A program made the position numbers and the translations under genes. 6,845 bases of DNA from Parabacteroides sp. (lineage in GTDB: Bacteria > Bacteroidota > Bacteroidia > Bacteroidales > Tannerellaceae): assembly GCA_020026285.1 (NCBI GenBank), contig JAHHQS010000185.1:1-6845 (forward strand), read 5' to 3'. The notes under the pieces were generated by a model. That model saw nothing but the letters and a program-made list of their open reading frames with translations. It was not told where the DNA came from and made no database searches. Positions 1-6,798 of this stretch are shown one piece after another (position 1 is the stretch's first letter; every line of letters starts with the position of its first letter).

Positions 1-54
1 AAGAGGGTATGTCTAAAATTATTGTCATTTAACAAACATTTCGACACACCCTCT
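1..54. repeat. Left copy of a ~54-bp palindromic inverted repeat (MITE-like or IS-end-like)
   Basis: Positions 8-54 are an exact reverse complement of 6799-6845 (47 of 47 bases), so the same unit lies in opposite orientation at both ends of the window. The unit is itself an imperfect palindrome: AGAGGGTATGTC at 2-13 pairs with GACACACCCTCT at 43-54 with one mismatch (9 against 47). The interior can pair further (16-19 with 38-41, 22-25 with 32-35), so nearly the whole unit could fold into a hairpin. Such a short unit with 12-bp terminal inverted repeats fits a very small MITE, or relic insertion-sequence ends brought together. A hairpin acting as a bidirectional terminator is the main alternative. 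No transposase is visible. Confidence 0.85.
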
Positions 55-132
55 CTGTTTATTAGAAATATCGTTCTATTGACATAAAACCATTATAACT
101 TATGTGAAATAAAAAAAATACTCTTCTTTTAG

Positions 133-171
133 GTTTATTTATAAACATATTTTGTTTATTTTTGTACAAAA
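133..171 (+). promoter_or_regulatory. Candidate promoter and operator of the HTH regulator and R-M operon
   Basis: TATTTTTG at 157-164 matches the Bacteroides -7 box TAnnTTTG. A weak -33 element (TTTA instead of TTTG, 134-137) lies 19 bp upstream. A perfect 12-bp palindrome, TTTTGTACAAAA at 160-171, overlaps the -7 box and the likely transcription start, ending nine bases before the ATG at 181. GTTTATTT occurs twice, at 133-140 and 154-161, 21 bp apart or about two helical turns. The first copy opens a second imperfect palindrome, GTTTATTTATAAAC (133-146). These are plausible binding sites for the adjacent XRE-type regulator, allowing autoregulation. Binding is inferred. Confidence 0.5.
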
Positions 172-180
172 CAATACCAA

Positions 181-399
181 ATGGCAAAATCTTCAAACAT
201 TAATAGACTTAGAGTCATATTGGCCGAAAAAGAAATAACCAATCATTGGCTTGCCGAAAAATTAGGAAAAACCGATATGACAGTATCAAGATGGTGTACA
301 AATAAAGCTCAGCCCTCTTTGTCCCAACTTGTCGAAATAGCGAATCTTTTGGAAATAGATGTAAAAGATTTACTAGAAACCTCTTTAAAATCAAAATAA
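181..399 (+). CDS. Small XRE/Cro-type helix-turn-helix regulator, candidate R-M controller protein
   Basis: This 72-residue protein is essentially one HTH domain. Residues about 8-18 form helix 1, 20-29 (TNHWLAEKLG) helix 2, and 31-41 (TDMTVSRWCTN) the recognition helix. These are followed by the typical XRE segment QPSLSQLVEIANLLEID (44-60) and VKDLLETS. The size matches controller (C) proteins of R-M systems, usually about 70-100 aa, and phage Cro-like repressors. It is the first gene of the cluster, 34 bp upstream of the methyltransferase-like gene with no clear terminator between them, so it is probably cotranscribed. A perfect palindrome sits just before its start. Its likely role is timing or limiting expression of the R-M genes when they enter a new host. 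The HTH family is secure; the controller role is inferred from position. Confidence 0.88.
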   Translation: MAKSSNINRLRVILAEKEITNHWLAEKLGKTDMTVSRWCTNKAQPSLSQLVEIANLLEIDVKDLLETSLKSK

Positions 400-433
400 A
401 GACAATTTTTATAGACTTGAATATTAATAGTAT

Positions 434-1441
434 ATGTTGAATATAAATAAGATAGATATTAGTGAACATGAAATTCTTGAATTTGACGAAGAACTTCTTA
501 AACTTTTACTCATTGACAGGACTACTAATAAAAACATTATGTGGGCCACTGATGACTACAAAGGTTTAGGATGTGGCTTTGAAAAGACAGATTGCATACA
601 AATTCCTAATATTACAGGCGAAGAATATAAATATGTTATTCGTCCTCGTTCTGTAAAATCAATCGAACAACAAAAATTACGTGCAAGAAGTAAAGCGGAG
701 GTCTTTACCCCATCCTGGTTATGCAATAAACAGAACAATCTCGTAGATCAATCATTTTTCAAATCTCAACCTCAATTCAATACAGAGTCTGAATGCGGAT
801 GGACGACTCTCTCAGAAAAGATAAAATTTGATGATGATAAAAGTTGGAAAGACTATGTTTTGAATCCGGTTTTGGAAGTGACATGTGGTGAAGCTCCATA
901 CCTTGTTAGTCGTTATGACAGTACAACTGGAGAAAAAATTGAGACTTCAAATAGAATAGGTCTTATTGATAGAAAAATTCGTGTTATAAATGAAAATTCA
1001 AACAGTAATGATGAATGGTTAAAATGGTGCCTTACCGCTCTTAAACAATCTTATGGATTTGAACTACAAGGAGATAATTTATTAATGGCCAGAGAAAATG
1101 TATTGTTTACGTTTTTGGATTATTATTTTGAACGATTTGGAAAACTTCCTTCCAAAACAATTATTAGAGAAGTTGCAGAGATTATATCCTGGAATCTTTG
1201 GCAAATGGATGGTATTAAATTAGTTGTTCCGTATTCATGTCATGATATTGAGCTCGTTGAAAGTCCGACAATGTTTGCAGATGATTCAATATCCCAAACT
1301 AAAAAAACTAAGAAGTGTACAGGGTGTGAAAAGAATATTAAATGGCAACACAATGGTGTATATTGTAAAATTAAAGATTGGGAAACAGGTACTATTGAAA
1401 CCTTTCTTAAACTAACAAATTATCAACATGGAAAATTTTGA
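434..1441 (+). CDS. Methyltransferase-like 'restriction endonuclease subunit M' family protein lacking NPPY
   Basis: A 335-aa protein resembling Bacteroidota proteins annotated as restriction endonuclease subunit M. EVFTPSWLCNKQNN (89-102) resembles the motif X region of N6-adenine methyltransferases, which usually reads VYTP. LEVTCGEAPYLVSRYD (147-162) sits where the SAM-binding motif I would fall. QGDNLLMAREN (212-222) and ISWNLWQMDG (251-260) are further family-like blocks. No (D/N/S)PP(Y/F/W) catalytic motif occurs anywhere, so it is unlikely to methylate DNA alone. Near the C-terminus, C295, C298 and C311 form a CxxC-x12-C cluster that may bind metal, although a fourth ligand is not obvious. 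The last 14 bp overlap the start of the large R-M gene, implying translational coupling and probably a complex with it. Alternatives are a specificity or SAM-binding accessory subunit. The family assignment comes from recalled motif resemblance, not a search. Confidence 0.75.
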   Translation: MLNINKIDISEHEILEFDEELLKLLLIDRTTNKNIMWATDDYKGLGCGFEKTDCIQIPNITGEEYKYVIRPRSVKSIEQQKLRARSKAEVFTPSWLCNKQNNLVDQSFFKSQPQFNTESECGWTTLSEKIKFDDDKSWKDYVLNPVLEVTCGEAPYLVSRYDSTTGEKIETSNRIGLIDRKIRVINENSNSNDEWLKWCLTALKQSYGFELQGDNLLMARENVLFTFLDYYFERFGKLPSKTIIREVAEIISWNLWQMDGIKLVVPYSCHDIELVESPTMFADDSISQTKKTKKCTGCEKNIKWQHNGVYCKIKDWETGTIETFLKLTNYQHGKF

Positions 1442-4400
1442 AAATATACAGCTCCTTGATAATCTCATTATCGGTAGAGTTGAGCCTAATATTTATGCTT
1501 TTACAACCGAAACGATACCCAATTATCTAAAAGTAGGAGATACATATCGCCCAGTAGAAAAAAGATTAGATGAATGGAGAAAATTCTTTCCTAATCTTTT
1601 GAAGGTGTTTAATGATACTGCCAAAGTTACAGATAGTGTCTATTTTAGGGATTACGAAGTACATCGCTATCTTATTAATCATGGTAAAGATAGATTAACG
1701 CCAGATATTTTCCCGGACAAACCATATTCACAAGAATTCTTTAAAGATGCAACTGCTAATGATGTAGATATGGCAATAAGCGATATTCGTGAATCTTATA
1801 ATAAAGAAGGTTCTCAATATCATTATTTCAGCGAAGGAACCCCTGTTGAGTTCCACTATAATCATGAAGAGACGTATCCCTTGCGACCAAATCAACATGA
1901 TACTGTCGAACGTTTCGTTAAAGCCTATCAAAATGATAGAAAGAATCTTTTAATGTACGCCGTCATGCGTTTTGGAAAGTCCTTTACATCTATGTGTTGT
2001 GCAGTAGAAATGAATGCAAGATTTGTTATTGTCGTTTCTGGAAAAGCCGATGTAAAAGCAGAATGGAAGAAGACTGTTGAAGGACATAAAAAATTCATAG
2101 ATTATGTCTACTTTACTAGCGAAGATCTTTTAAGAGATGAAAACATTTTAACGGACACATTAAAATCCAAACGTGTTGTACTTTTTTTAACTCTTCAAGA
2201 TCTCATGGGTAATGAGATAAAAAAGAAGCATAAAGAGGTTTTTAATAACGAATTAGACTTATTATTGATTGATGAAACACATTTTGGAGCAAGAGCAAAA
2301 GAATATGGAAAAATATTGGTAAATAATAGAGTCTTTTCAACTGAAAGTCAAGTCAAAAATGAAAATAGTGAAGCAGAAGACTCTCTGGATGCACTAGAAA
2401 CAGGTTTGAAGACTTTAAATGCAAAAATGCGTATACACCTATCTGGAACTCCTTATCGAATATTGATGGGTAGTGAATTTACCAAAGATGATATAATCGC
2501 ATTTTATCAGTTTTCTGATATTGTGAAAGATCAAGAAAAGTATGACAAAGATCATTTGTGCGATGACGATTACAAAGAATGGGATAATCCATACTATGGA
2601 TTTCCTCAAATGATAAGATTCGCTTTTACTCCCAATGAATCGACAAGAAGGAAACTGGAACAGATGAAAAAATCAGGCATTACTTATGCCTTTTCAGCAT
2701 TGTTTAAAACTTGTTCGATTAGCAAAGATACATCTAGTAAAAAATCTCATTGTTACTTTGAGCACGAAAAGGAAATCCTTGATTTGTTTAAAGTCATTGA
2801 TGGTTCTCAAGAAGATGAAAACGTTCTTGGATTTCTTGATTATGAAAAGATAAAACGAGGAAAAATGTGCAGACATATTGTCTGTGTTCTTCCCTATTGT
2901 GCTTCATGTGATGCTTTAGAATTATTATTGATGAATAATGCTGGTCTTTTTAAGAATTTGAGCCAATATAAAATTATTAATATTTCAGGTTGGGAAAACA
3001 CACAATATCATTCTATTGAAACAGTTCAGAAAGCCATTGAAATATCCGAAAAAGAAAATAGGAAAACATTAACGCTTACCGTTAACAAAATGTTGACTGG
3101 AAGTACTGTTCCACAATGGGATACAATGATCTTTTTGAAAGATACCGCTTCACCACAAGAGTACGATCAAGCAATATTCAGACTTCAAAATCAATACATA
3201 AAAATATCAAATGATGAAAGTGGAAACGTAATTAAGCATAATATGAAACCACAAACATTACTTGTTGATTTTGATCCCAATAGAATGTTCATCATACAAG
3301 AAGAGAAGTCAAAGATCTACAATGTAAATACTGAACATAATGGTAATGATAAATTAAACGAACGTTTAAACGATGATTTAAGAATCTCGCCTATTATTAC
3401 GATAAACAAAGGCTTGATAAAAGAAATTTCGCCAGCAAATATAATGGATGCTGTCCGACATTATTCTTGTACAAAAAGTGTTATAGACGAAGCAACAGAC
3501 ATTCATACAGATCTTTCTCTTTTAAATGATAACGAGTTAAAATCTGAAATTAATAGTTTGTCAACAATAGATGCAAAGAAAGGAATTCAACAAAAACCAA
3601 CTTCTGACGGTGATGACGATTATGAACTTCCTGATGATTTCGATGAAGATCGTAATGGTGATCCCCATTCTCCAAATTCACATCAGTCAGGTGATGATGA
3701 GAAAACAGATAATGAGTGGGAAAAGAAAATTGCGACTTTATATGCATTGGTTTTGTTTTATGCCTTCTTGACTGATAGCAATGTCAAATCATTAGAAGAC
3801 GTTATTTATAGTATAAAGAATGATGACACCAACAGACGTATAGCAAAAAATGTGGGCCTAAAATTCCAAATACTTGTAAAGTTAAGAAGTAAATTAAATC
3901 CTTTTATTCTTTCTGATTTGGATTATAAAATTCAAAATATAAACACTCTTTTAGGTGACAAATCAATGTCTCCTATTGAACGTGCAAAGGTCGCAGTTAA
4001 TAAATTTGGAAGATTATCAGATTCAGAAATCGTGACCCCTGAAAAACTTGCAGAAACAGTTGTCAATGAAATTAATTTTGACGAACATAGCAAAATCCTA
4101 GATATTGCTGCTAAACAAGCTGAATTTGCTTATGCAATTTATAAGAAGTTAGGGGCGGAATGCAAGAATCGGATATATAGTATTCCAACATCTCCTTTAG
4201 CGTATGAATTTACCATAAAAGTATATAAATTGTTAGACTTGAACACAAACAATGTTTTCGATATTTTCAATTCTTACGATTTAATTAATAGTGACAAAAA
4301 AGATAAAATAATAGAAAAACTTACAAATATGAATTTCGGTTATGTAGTAGGAAATCCTCCTTATCAAGATCAAGGAGGTTCTGGCGGAAATAATGATGCA

Positions 4401-5336
4401 CCAATTTATCAAGAATTCTGTGATATTGCTGACAAAGTTTCTTCATCAGTCTCTTCTTTAGTAATTAAAGCAGGATGGTTTTCAGCTGGTAGAGAAAATT
4501 TATTAGGAGCATTTAGAAAAGATATGCTTACTTCAGGTAAGGTAAAACGTCTTGTCGTTTATACAAATAGTGAAGATATTTTTTCAAATGTCGAAATCAA
4601 AGGAGGTATCTGTTATTACATCAAGGATAAATCCTACGAAGGCAAAAAATGTGAATATACTTTATGTAAAGATGGTACAATGAATACCGTTCAAAGATAC
4701 TTGGATGATTTTGATATTCTAATTCGTGAACCTATGCTTAATGATATTGTTAAGAAGGTTTATGATAAGACTATTGAAAACGGAGTTGATACCGTTGATT
4801 CACTGATTTCTTCAGACACGCCTTTTGGAATACCTTCAAATCCAAGAACAAGCTCAAAAAATCCTTTTACTGTATACGAAACCCGAAGTGAAGAGCATGA
4901 TGTTCTTTTATATCATATTGAAAAGTTACATCGAAAAATTGAGTATTGTAGCAAAGATCAAATAAAAAAGAATGCAAAGGACATTGAATTTGATAAGGTT
5001 TTTGTACCATGCTCGGGTGGCTCTGGTGATGATAAAATGGTGTTAGGATATCCTGAATTGGCTCCGGCTAATTCGGTATGTTCTCAGTCATATTTATATG
5101 CAAAATTTTCTTCACCAGAAGAAGCCGCAAATTTTATGGGGTACATGAAAACCAAATTTTTTAGAATTCTTGTTTCAGCTATAAAAATAACGCAAGCATG
5201 TCCTAAGAAAGCATACAGATTTGTGCCTGTACAAGATTTTCATAAATCATGGACAGATGAAGAATTATATAAAATGTATAAACTAAATAGTGATGAAATA
5301 GAATATATTGAAAATAAACTTAATACTATGAACTAA
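1428..5336 (+). CDS. Single-chain restriction-modification protein: GIY-YIG-like nuclease, SF2 helicase, Eco57I-type N6-adenine methyltransferase
   Basis: This 1302-aa protein combines several activities. Residues 15-80 look like a GIY-YIG nuclease: NIYAF (21-25), YLKVGDT (33-39), R41/R46 and E77 in DYEVH. An SF2 helicase/translocase follows: LRPNQ (152-156), Walker A-like AVMRFGKS (178-185), DETH (282-285), SGTPYR (339-344), LTGST (556-560) and the motif VI-like YDQAIFRLQNQ (579-589). An acidic linker lies at 727-763. The methyltransferase has a degenerate motif I (ILDIAAKQAEF, 890-900), IPTSPLAYEF (919-928), catalytic NPPY (976-979) and VEIKGG (1055-1060), typical of Eco57I-like enzymes. 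The C-terminal 1150-1302 is probably target recognition, ending near the WTDEELYKMYKL block. It is predicted to methylate adenine at its site and to cut unmethylated invading DNA using ATP. The order resembles Type ISP enzymes such as LlaGI, which carry an Mrr-like nuclease instead and are roughly 1570 aa. Helicase and methyltransferase are secure; the nuclease is likely. Confidence 0.9.
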   Translation: MENFENIQLLDNLIIGRVEPNIYAFTTETIPNYLKVGDTYRPVEKRLDEWRKFFPNLLKVFNDTAKVTDSVYFRDYEVHRYLINHGKDRLTPDIFPDKPYSQEFFKDATANDVDMAISDIRESYNKEGSQYHYFSEGTPVEFHYNHEETYPLRPNQHDTVERFVKAYQNDRKNLLMYAVMRFGKSFTSMCCAVEMNARFVIVVSGKADVKAEWKKTVEGHKKFIDYVYFTSEDLLRDENILTDTLKSKRVVLFLTLQDLMGNEIKKKHKEVFNNELDLLLIDETHFGARAKEYGKILVNNRVFSTESQVKNENSEAEDSLDALETGLKTLNAKMRIHLSGTPYRILMGSEFTKDDIIAFYQFSDIVKDQEKYDKDHLCDDDYKEWDNPYYGFPQMIRFAFTPNESTRRKLEQMKKSGITYAFSALFKTCSISKDTSSKKSHCYFEHEKEILDLFKVIDGSQEDENVLGFLDYEKIKRGKMCRHIVCVLPYCASCDALELLLMNNAGLFKNLSQYKIINISGWENTQYHSIETVQKAIEISEKENRKTLTLTVNKMLTGSTVPQWDTMIFLKDTASPQEYDQAIFRLQNQYIKISNDESGNVIKHNMKPQTLLVDFDPNRMFIIQEEKSKIYNVNTEHNGNDKLNERLNDDLRISPIITINKGLIKEISPANIMDAVRHYSCTKSVIDEATDIHTDLSLLNDNELKSEINSLSTIDAKKGIQQKPTSDGDDDYELPDDFDEDRNGDPHSPNSHQSGDDEKTDNEWEKKIATLYALVLFYAFLTDSNVKSLEDVIYSIKNDDTNRRIAKNVGLKFQILVKLRSKLNPFILSDLDYKIQNINTLLGDKSMSPIERAKVAVNKFGRLSDSEIVTPEKLAETVVNEINFDEHSKILDIAAKQAEFAYAIYKKLGAECKNRIYSIPTSPLAYEFTIKVYKLLDLNTNNVFDIFNSYDLINSDKKDKIIEKLTNMNFGYVVGNPPYQDQGGSGGNNDAPIYQEFCDIADKVSSSVSSLVIKAGWFSAGRENLLGAFRKDMLTSGKVKRLVVYTNSEDIFSNVEIKGGICYYIKDKSYEGKKCEYTLCKDGTMNTVQRYLDDFDILIREPMLNDIVKKVYDKTIENGVDTVDSLISSDTPFGIPSNPRTSSKNPFTVYETRSEEHDVLLYHIEKLHRKIEYCSKDQIKKNAKDIEFDKVFVPCSGGSGDDKMVLGYPELAPANSVCSQSYLYAKFSSPEEAANFMGYMKTKFFRILVSAIKITQACPKKAYRFVPVQDFHKSWTDEELYKMYKLNSDEIEYIENKLNTMN

Positions 5337-5337
5337 A

Positions 5338-5439
5338 ATGACTGCAGATGACATTTTTGAGCTTCCTGTAACGCAAGAAGTTATTGATAAAACGATGTTT
5401 AATACATCTAAAAATATAGCTATACATACAAAACATTAA
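5338..5439 (+). CDS. Possible 33-codon ORF bridging the large R-M gene and the nuclease gene
   Basis: An ATG at 5338 begins one base after the stop of the large gene and opens a 33-codon frame starting MTADDIFELPVTQEVIDK. Its TAA overlaps the ATG of the next gene as TAATG. This tight packing fills the otherwise empty 102-bp gap and would allow reinitiation to carry ribosomes into the nuclease gene. The peptide is acidic at its start, has no membrane segment, and matches nothing I recognise. It could be a real small protein, a coupling leader, or the frameshifted remnant of a longer N-terminus of the downstream gene. It could also be chance, since AT-rich DNA often holds frames of this length. 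Spacing is the only support. Confidence 0.35.
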   Translation: MTADDIFELPVTQEVIDKTMFNTSKNIAIHTKH

Positions 5440-6074
5440 TGTATTCTAGAACCCCAATAGAACTTCTAGATAATATCTATATGGGAGATATTGCAAAGAA
5501 TGCGTTGATAGATTATTTGCGTAAACATAGTCAATTAGAAGTAATAGACTATGATGAAATTAGAACAGATGATTTTAAGGAACATGATCCAGGTTGGGAT
5601 TTTATGATTGGACAAAAGAAAATTAAAGTAGAAGTCAAATCTTCAATACCGCCCAACCAAGAATCTAAAGAAAATATCATCAACCTGCGTGATATCAAGA
5701 TTACGGCAAGTCATGACAATGGTAATACCTGGATTATGCCAAATGAGATTGATAGTGACATTCACGTTCAGGTTTATTTCTATGCAAGGTCATATAGAAA
5801 TGGTTATACTAGTTTTGATAAATTAGCTGAGGATGTTCACGCGAATTATCATATTATTGAAAGACTGATAAATTCTACAAAGTACAATCACCCTCTGTTT
5901 GCAGGTTGGACCACAAAAAAGAAAATAATAGAGTATTTAAATCAACTACCCCCAAACCAAAGGACTTGGACTTTTAGTTGGACATCCAGAATTTACTGGA
6001 AATGCCCAATAAAGTTAGCATTTAACATGACTCAATTATTACAATTGATGGCTCTTCTAAAGCTTAAAGAATAA
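5439..6074 (+). CDS. PD-(D/E)XK superfamily nuclease-like protein, probable restriction or accessory nuclease
   Basis: A 211-aa protein with a recognisable PD-(D/E)XK core. The acidic residue is D54 in PGWDF (51-55), followed by a turn and the strand KVEVKSS (63-69), giving E65-x-K67. An upstream helix, MGDIAKNALIDYL (15-27), and a later hydrophobic strand, DIHVQVYFYAR (107-117), complete the expected fold. The conserved-looking C-terminal part contains SRIYWKCPIK (183-192). Length fits small stand-alone restriction endonucleases or R-M nuclease subunits. The ATG overlaps the stop of the small upstream frame (TAATG). The reading frame is open back to 5412 but contains no earlier ATG, and no Shine-Dalgarno is visible. 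As last gene of the operon before a strong terminator, it probably supplies a second cleavage activity beside the GIY-YIG-like domain. Which nuclease makes the restriction cut is unknown. No specific enzyme is recognised. Confidence 0.75.
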   Translation: MYSRTPIELLDNIYMGDIAKNALIDYLRKHSQLEVIDYDEIRTDDFKEHDPGWDFMIGQKKIKVEVKSSIPPNQESKENIINLRDIKITASHDNGNTWIMPNEIDSDIHVQVYFYARSYRNGYTSFDKLAEDVHANYHIIERLINSTKYNHPLFAGWTTKKKIIEYLNQLPPNQRTWTFSWTSRIYWKCPIKLAFNMTQLLQLMALLKLKE

Positions 6075-6090
6075 ATAAAAGTCTACTCTA

Positions 6091-6145
6091 ACATCAAAGT
6101 TTCCAATTACTTATTGCAACTGGGAACTTTGATGTATTCTTTATA
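6091..6145 (+). terminator. Hairpin terminator at the end of the R-M operon
   Basis: ACATCAAAGTTTCCA (6091-6105) pairs with TGGGAACTTTGATGT (6121-6135) to form a 15-bp stem with a single U-G wobble and a 15-nt loop. It is followed by the T-containing run ATTCTTTATA. It starts 16 bases after the stop of the nuclease gene. The U tract is interrupted rather than continuous, which makes it a less classical intrinsic terminator, but the stem is long and well placed. It separates the R-M operon from the last gene. The stem is nearly symmetric, but no minus-strand gene needs it. Confidence 0.75.
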
Positions 6146-6206
6146 AATTAGATCTAAAATACGTTAAATGTATGATTCGAAACTCTATTCTTAGATTCTT
6201 ATTTAG

Positions 6207-6249
6207 TATACTTTTCAATATAGAAGTATAGTTATTCGTTAAAGAATAA
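6207..6249 (+). promoter_or_regulatory. Possible promoter/operator region of the terminal hypothetical gene
   Basis: Two dyads lie between the terminator and the ATG at 6262. TATACTT at 6207-6213 pairs with AAGTATA at 6224-6230 over a 10-bp gap. TTATTC at 6232-6237 pairs with GAATAA at 6244-6249 over a 6-bp gap. TACTTTTC (6209-6216) is one base from a Bacteroides -7 box, but no convincing -33 TTTG is correctly placed. Because a terminator separates this gene from the R-M operon, a promoter is expected here. Dyads of this size arise easily in such AT-rich DNA, so this is a weak call. Confidence 0.25.
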
Positions 6250-6261
6250 AACTCATAACAA

Positions 6262-6729
6262 ATGGCCCGAGAAAAATTGATTGAAAAAGAGAAAATTTCT
6301 GAAGATAATGTTGATATTGAATTGAATTTTGACTCTATAAAATTACAAGAGTCTTTATTAGAGTATGAAGAAAATCTTTCAAGAACATCCCATTATACTG
6401 CAATTCATATTGTATCTACTAAACGAGATAAAAGAAAGAAAAAATTAGCAAAACTCTTAATTATACAAAAAGCTATTTGTGATGAGCTAAACGAAAAAAT
6501 GCTAATTAATGATAATCAAGAGGTCAATGCTATACTACCTCAGTTCTTTACGTATGAATCCTTGGACTCTACAATAGATTCACTAGTCAGTTTTCCTAAT
6601 AAGGAACAATATACATATATTACATTTATAGCAAAACAACAGTTCATCTTATTTCCTAAATGGTATGATTCTACTGGATTCGTAGGTAATAAGACACAGG
6701 CCATTTTGTTTTCCGCTCTTCGTATATGA
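6262..6729 (+). CDS. Hypothetical 155-aa protein of unknown function
   Basis: I do not recognise this protein. It starts with a charged stretch rich in Glu and Lys (about 1-45), which may form a helix or short coiled coil. A strongly basic cluster, KRDKRKKKLAK, follows at 54-64 and continues into a hydrophobic helix (LLIIQKAICDEL, 65-76). The rest is mixed and ends with aromatic and hydrophobic segments but no clear membrane span or signal peptide. The basic cluster could contact nucleic acid, but this is speculation. The gene is separated from the R-M operon by a strong hairpin and about 190 bp, and ends 69 bp before the right inverted repeat. It could be a passenger, an accessory defence or immunity factor, or a gene truncated by rearrangement at the repeat. 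The ATG is the first in an open frame. Confidence 0.6.
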   Translation: MAREKLIEKEKISEDNVDIELNFDSIKLQESLLEYEENLSRTSHYTAIHIVSTKRDKRKKKLAKLLIIQKAICDELNEKMLINDNQEVNAILPQFFTYESLDSTIDSLVSFPNKEQYTYITFIAKQQFILFPKWYDSTGFVGNKTQAILFSALRI

Positions 6730-6798
6730 AATCATAAGTGACATCTGTTGTTGTGCTGATATTTTACGTTAGAGTAATATTATGACTATATATAAAAA

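Noticed and set aside
79..106. TTGACA at 79-84 as a sigma-70 -35 element
   Set aside because: The only nearby TATAAC is 9 bp away, and at 16 bp only a poor TATGTG is present. Bacteroidota promoters do not usually use this form, and the TAnnTTTG match at 157-164 is better placed.
412..419. TAGACTTG before the subunit M-like gene as a separate promoter
   Set aside because: It is one mismatch from the -7 consensus, but no TTTG lies at the right distance upstream. Cotranscription with the HTH gene is simpler.
215..469. Minus-strand 84-aa frame overlapping the HTH gene
   Set aside because: It lies antisense to a clear XRE gene, its translation is low-complexity and hydrophobic without family features, and it matches the pattern of a shadow frame in AT-rich DNA.
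1224..1415. Frame +63 aa inside the end of the subunit M-like gene
   Set aside because: It is fully contained in a coding gene with recognisable motifs, and its product shows no domain features.
1428..1740. Homing endonuclease explanation for the GIY-YIG-like domain
   Set aside because: The domain is fused in frame to a helicase and a methyltransferase, and there is no intron or intein context, so a restriction role is more likely.
3550..3771. Alternative frames (both strands) over the acidic linker
   Set aside because: The repetitive GAT/GAC codons of the linker give open His/Met-rich frames elsewhere. The main frame continues uninterrupted from helicase to methyltransferase, so these are shadows.
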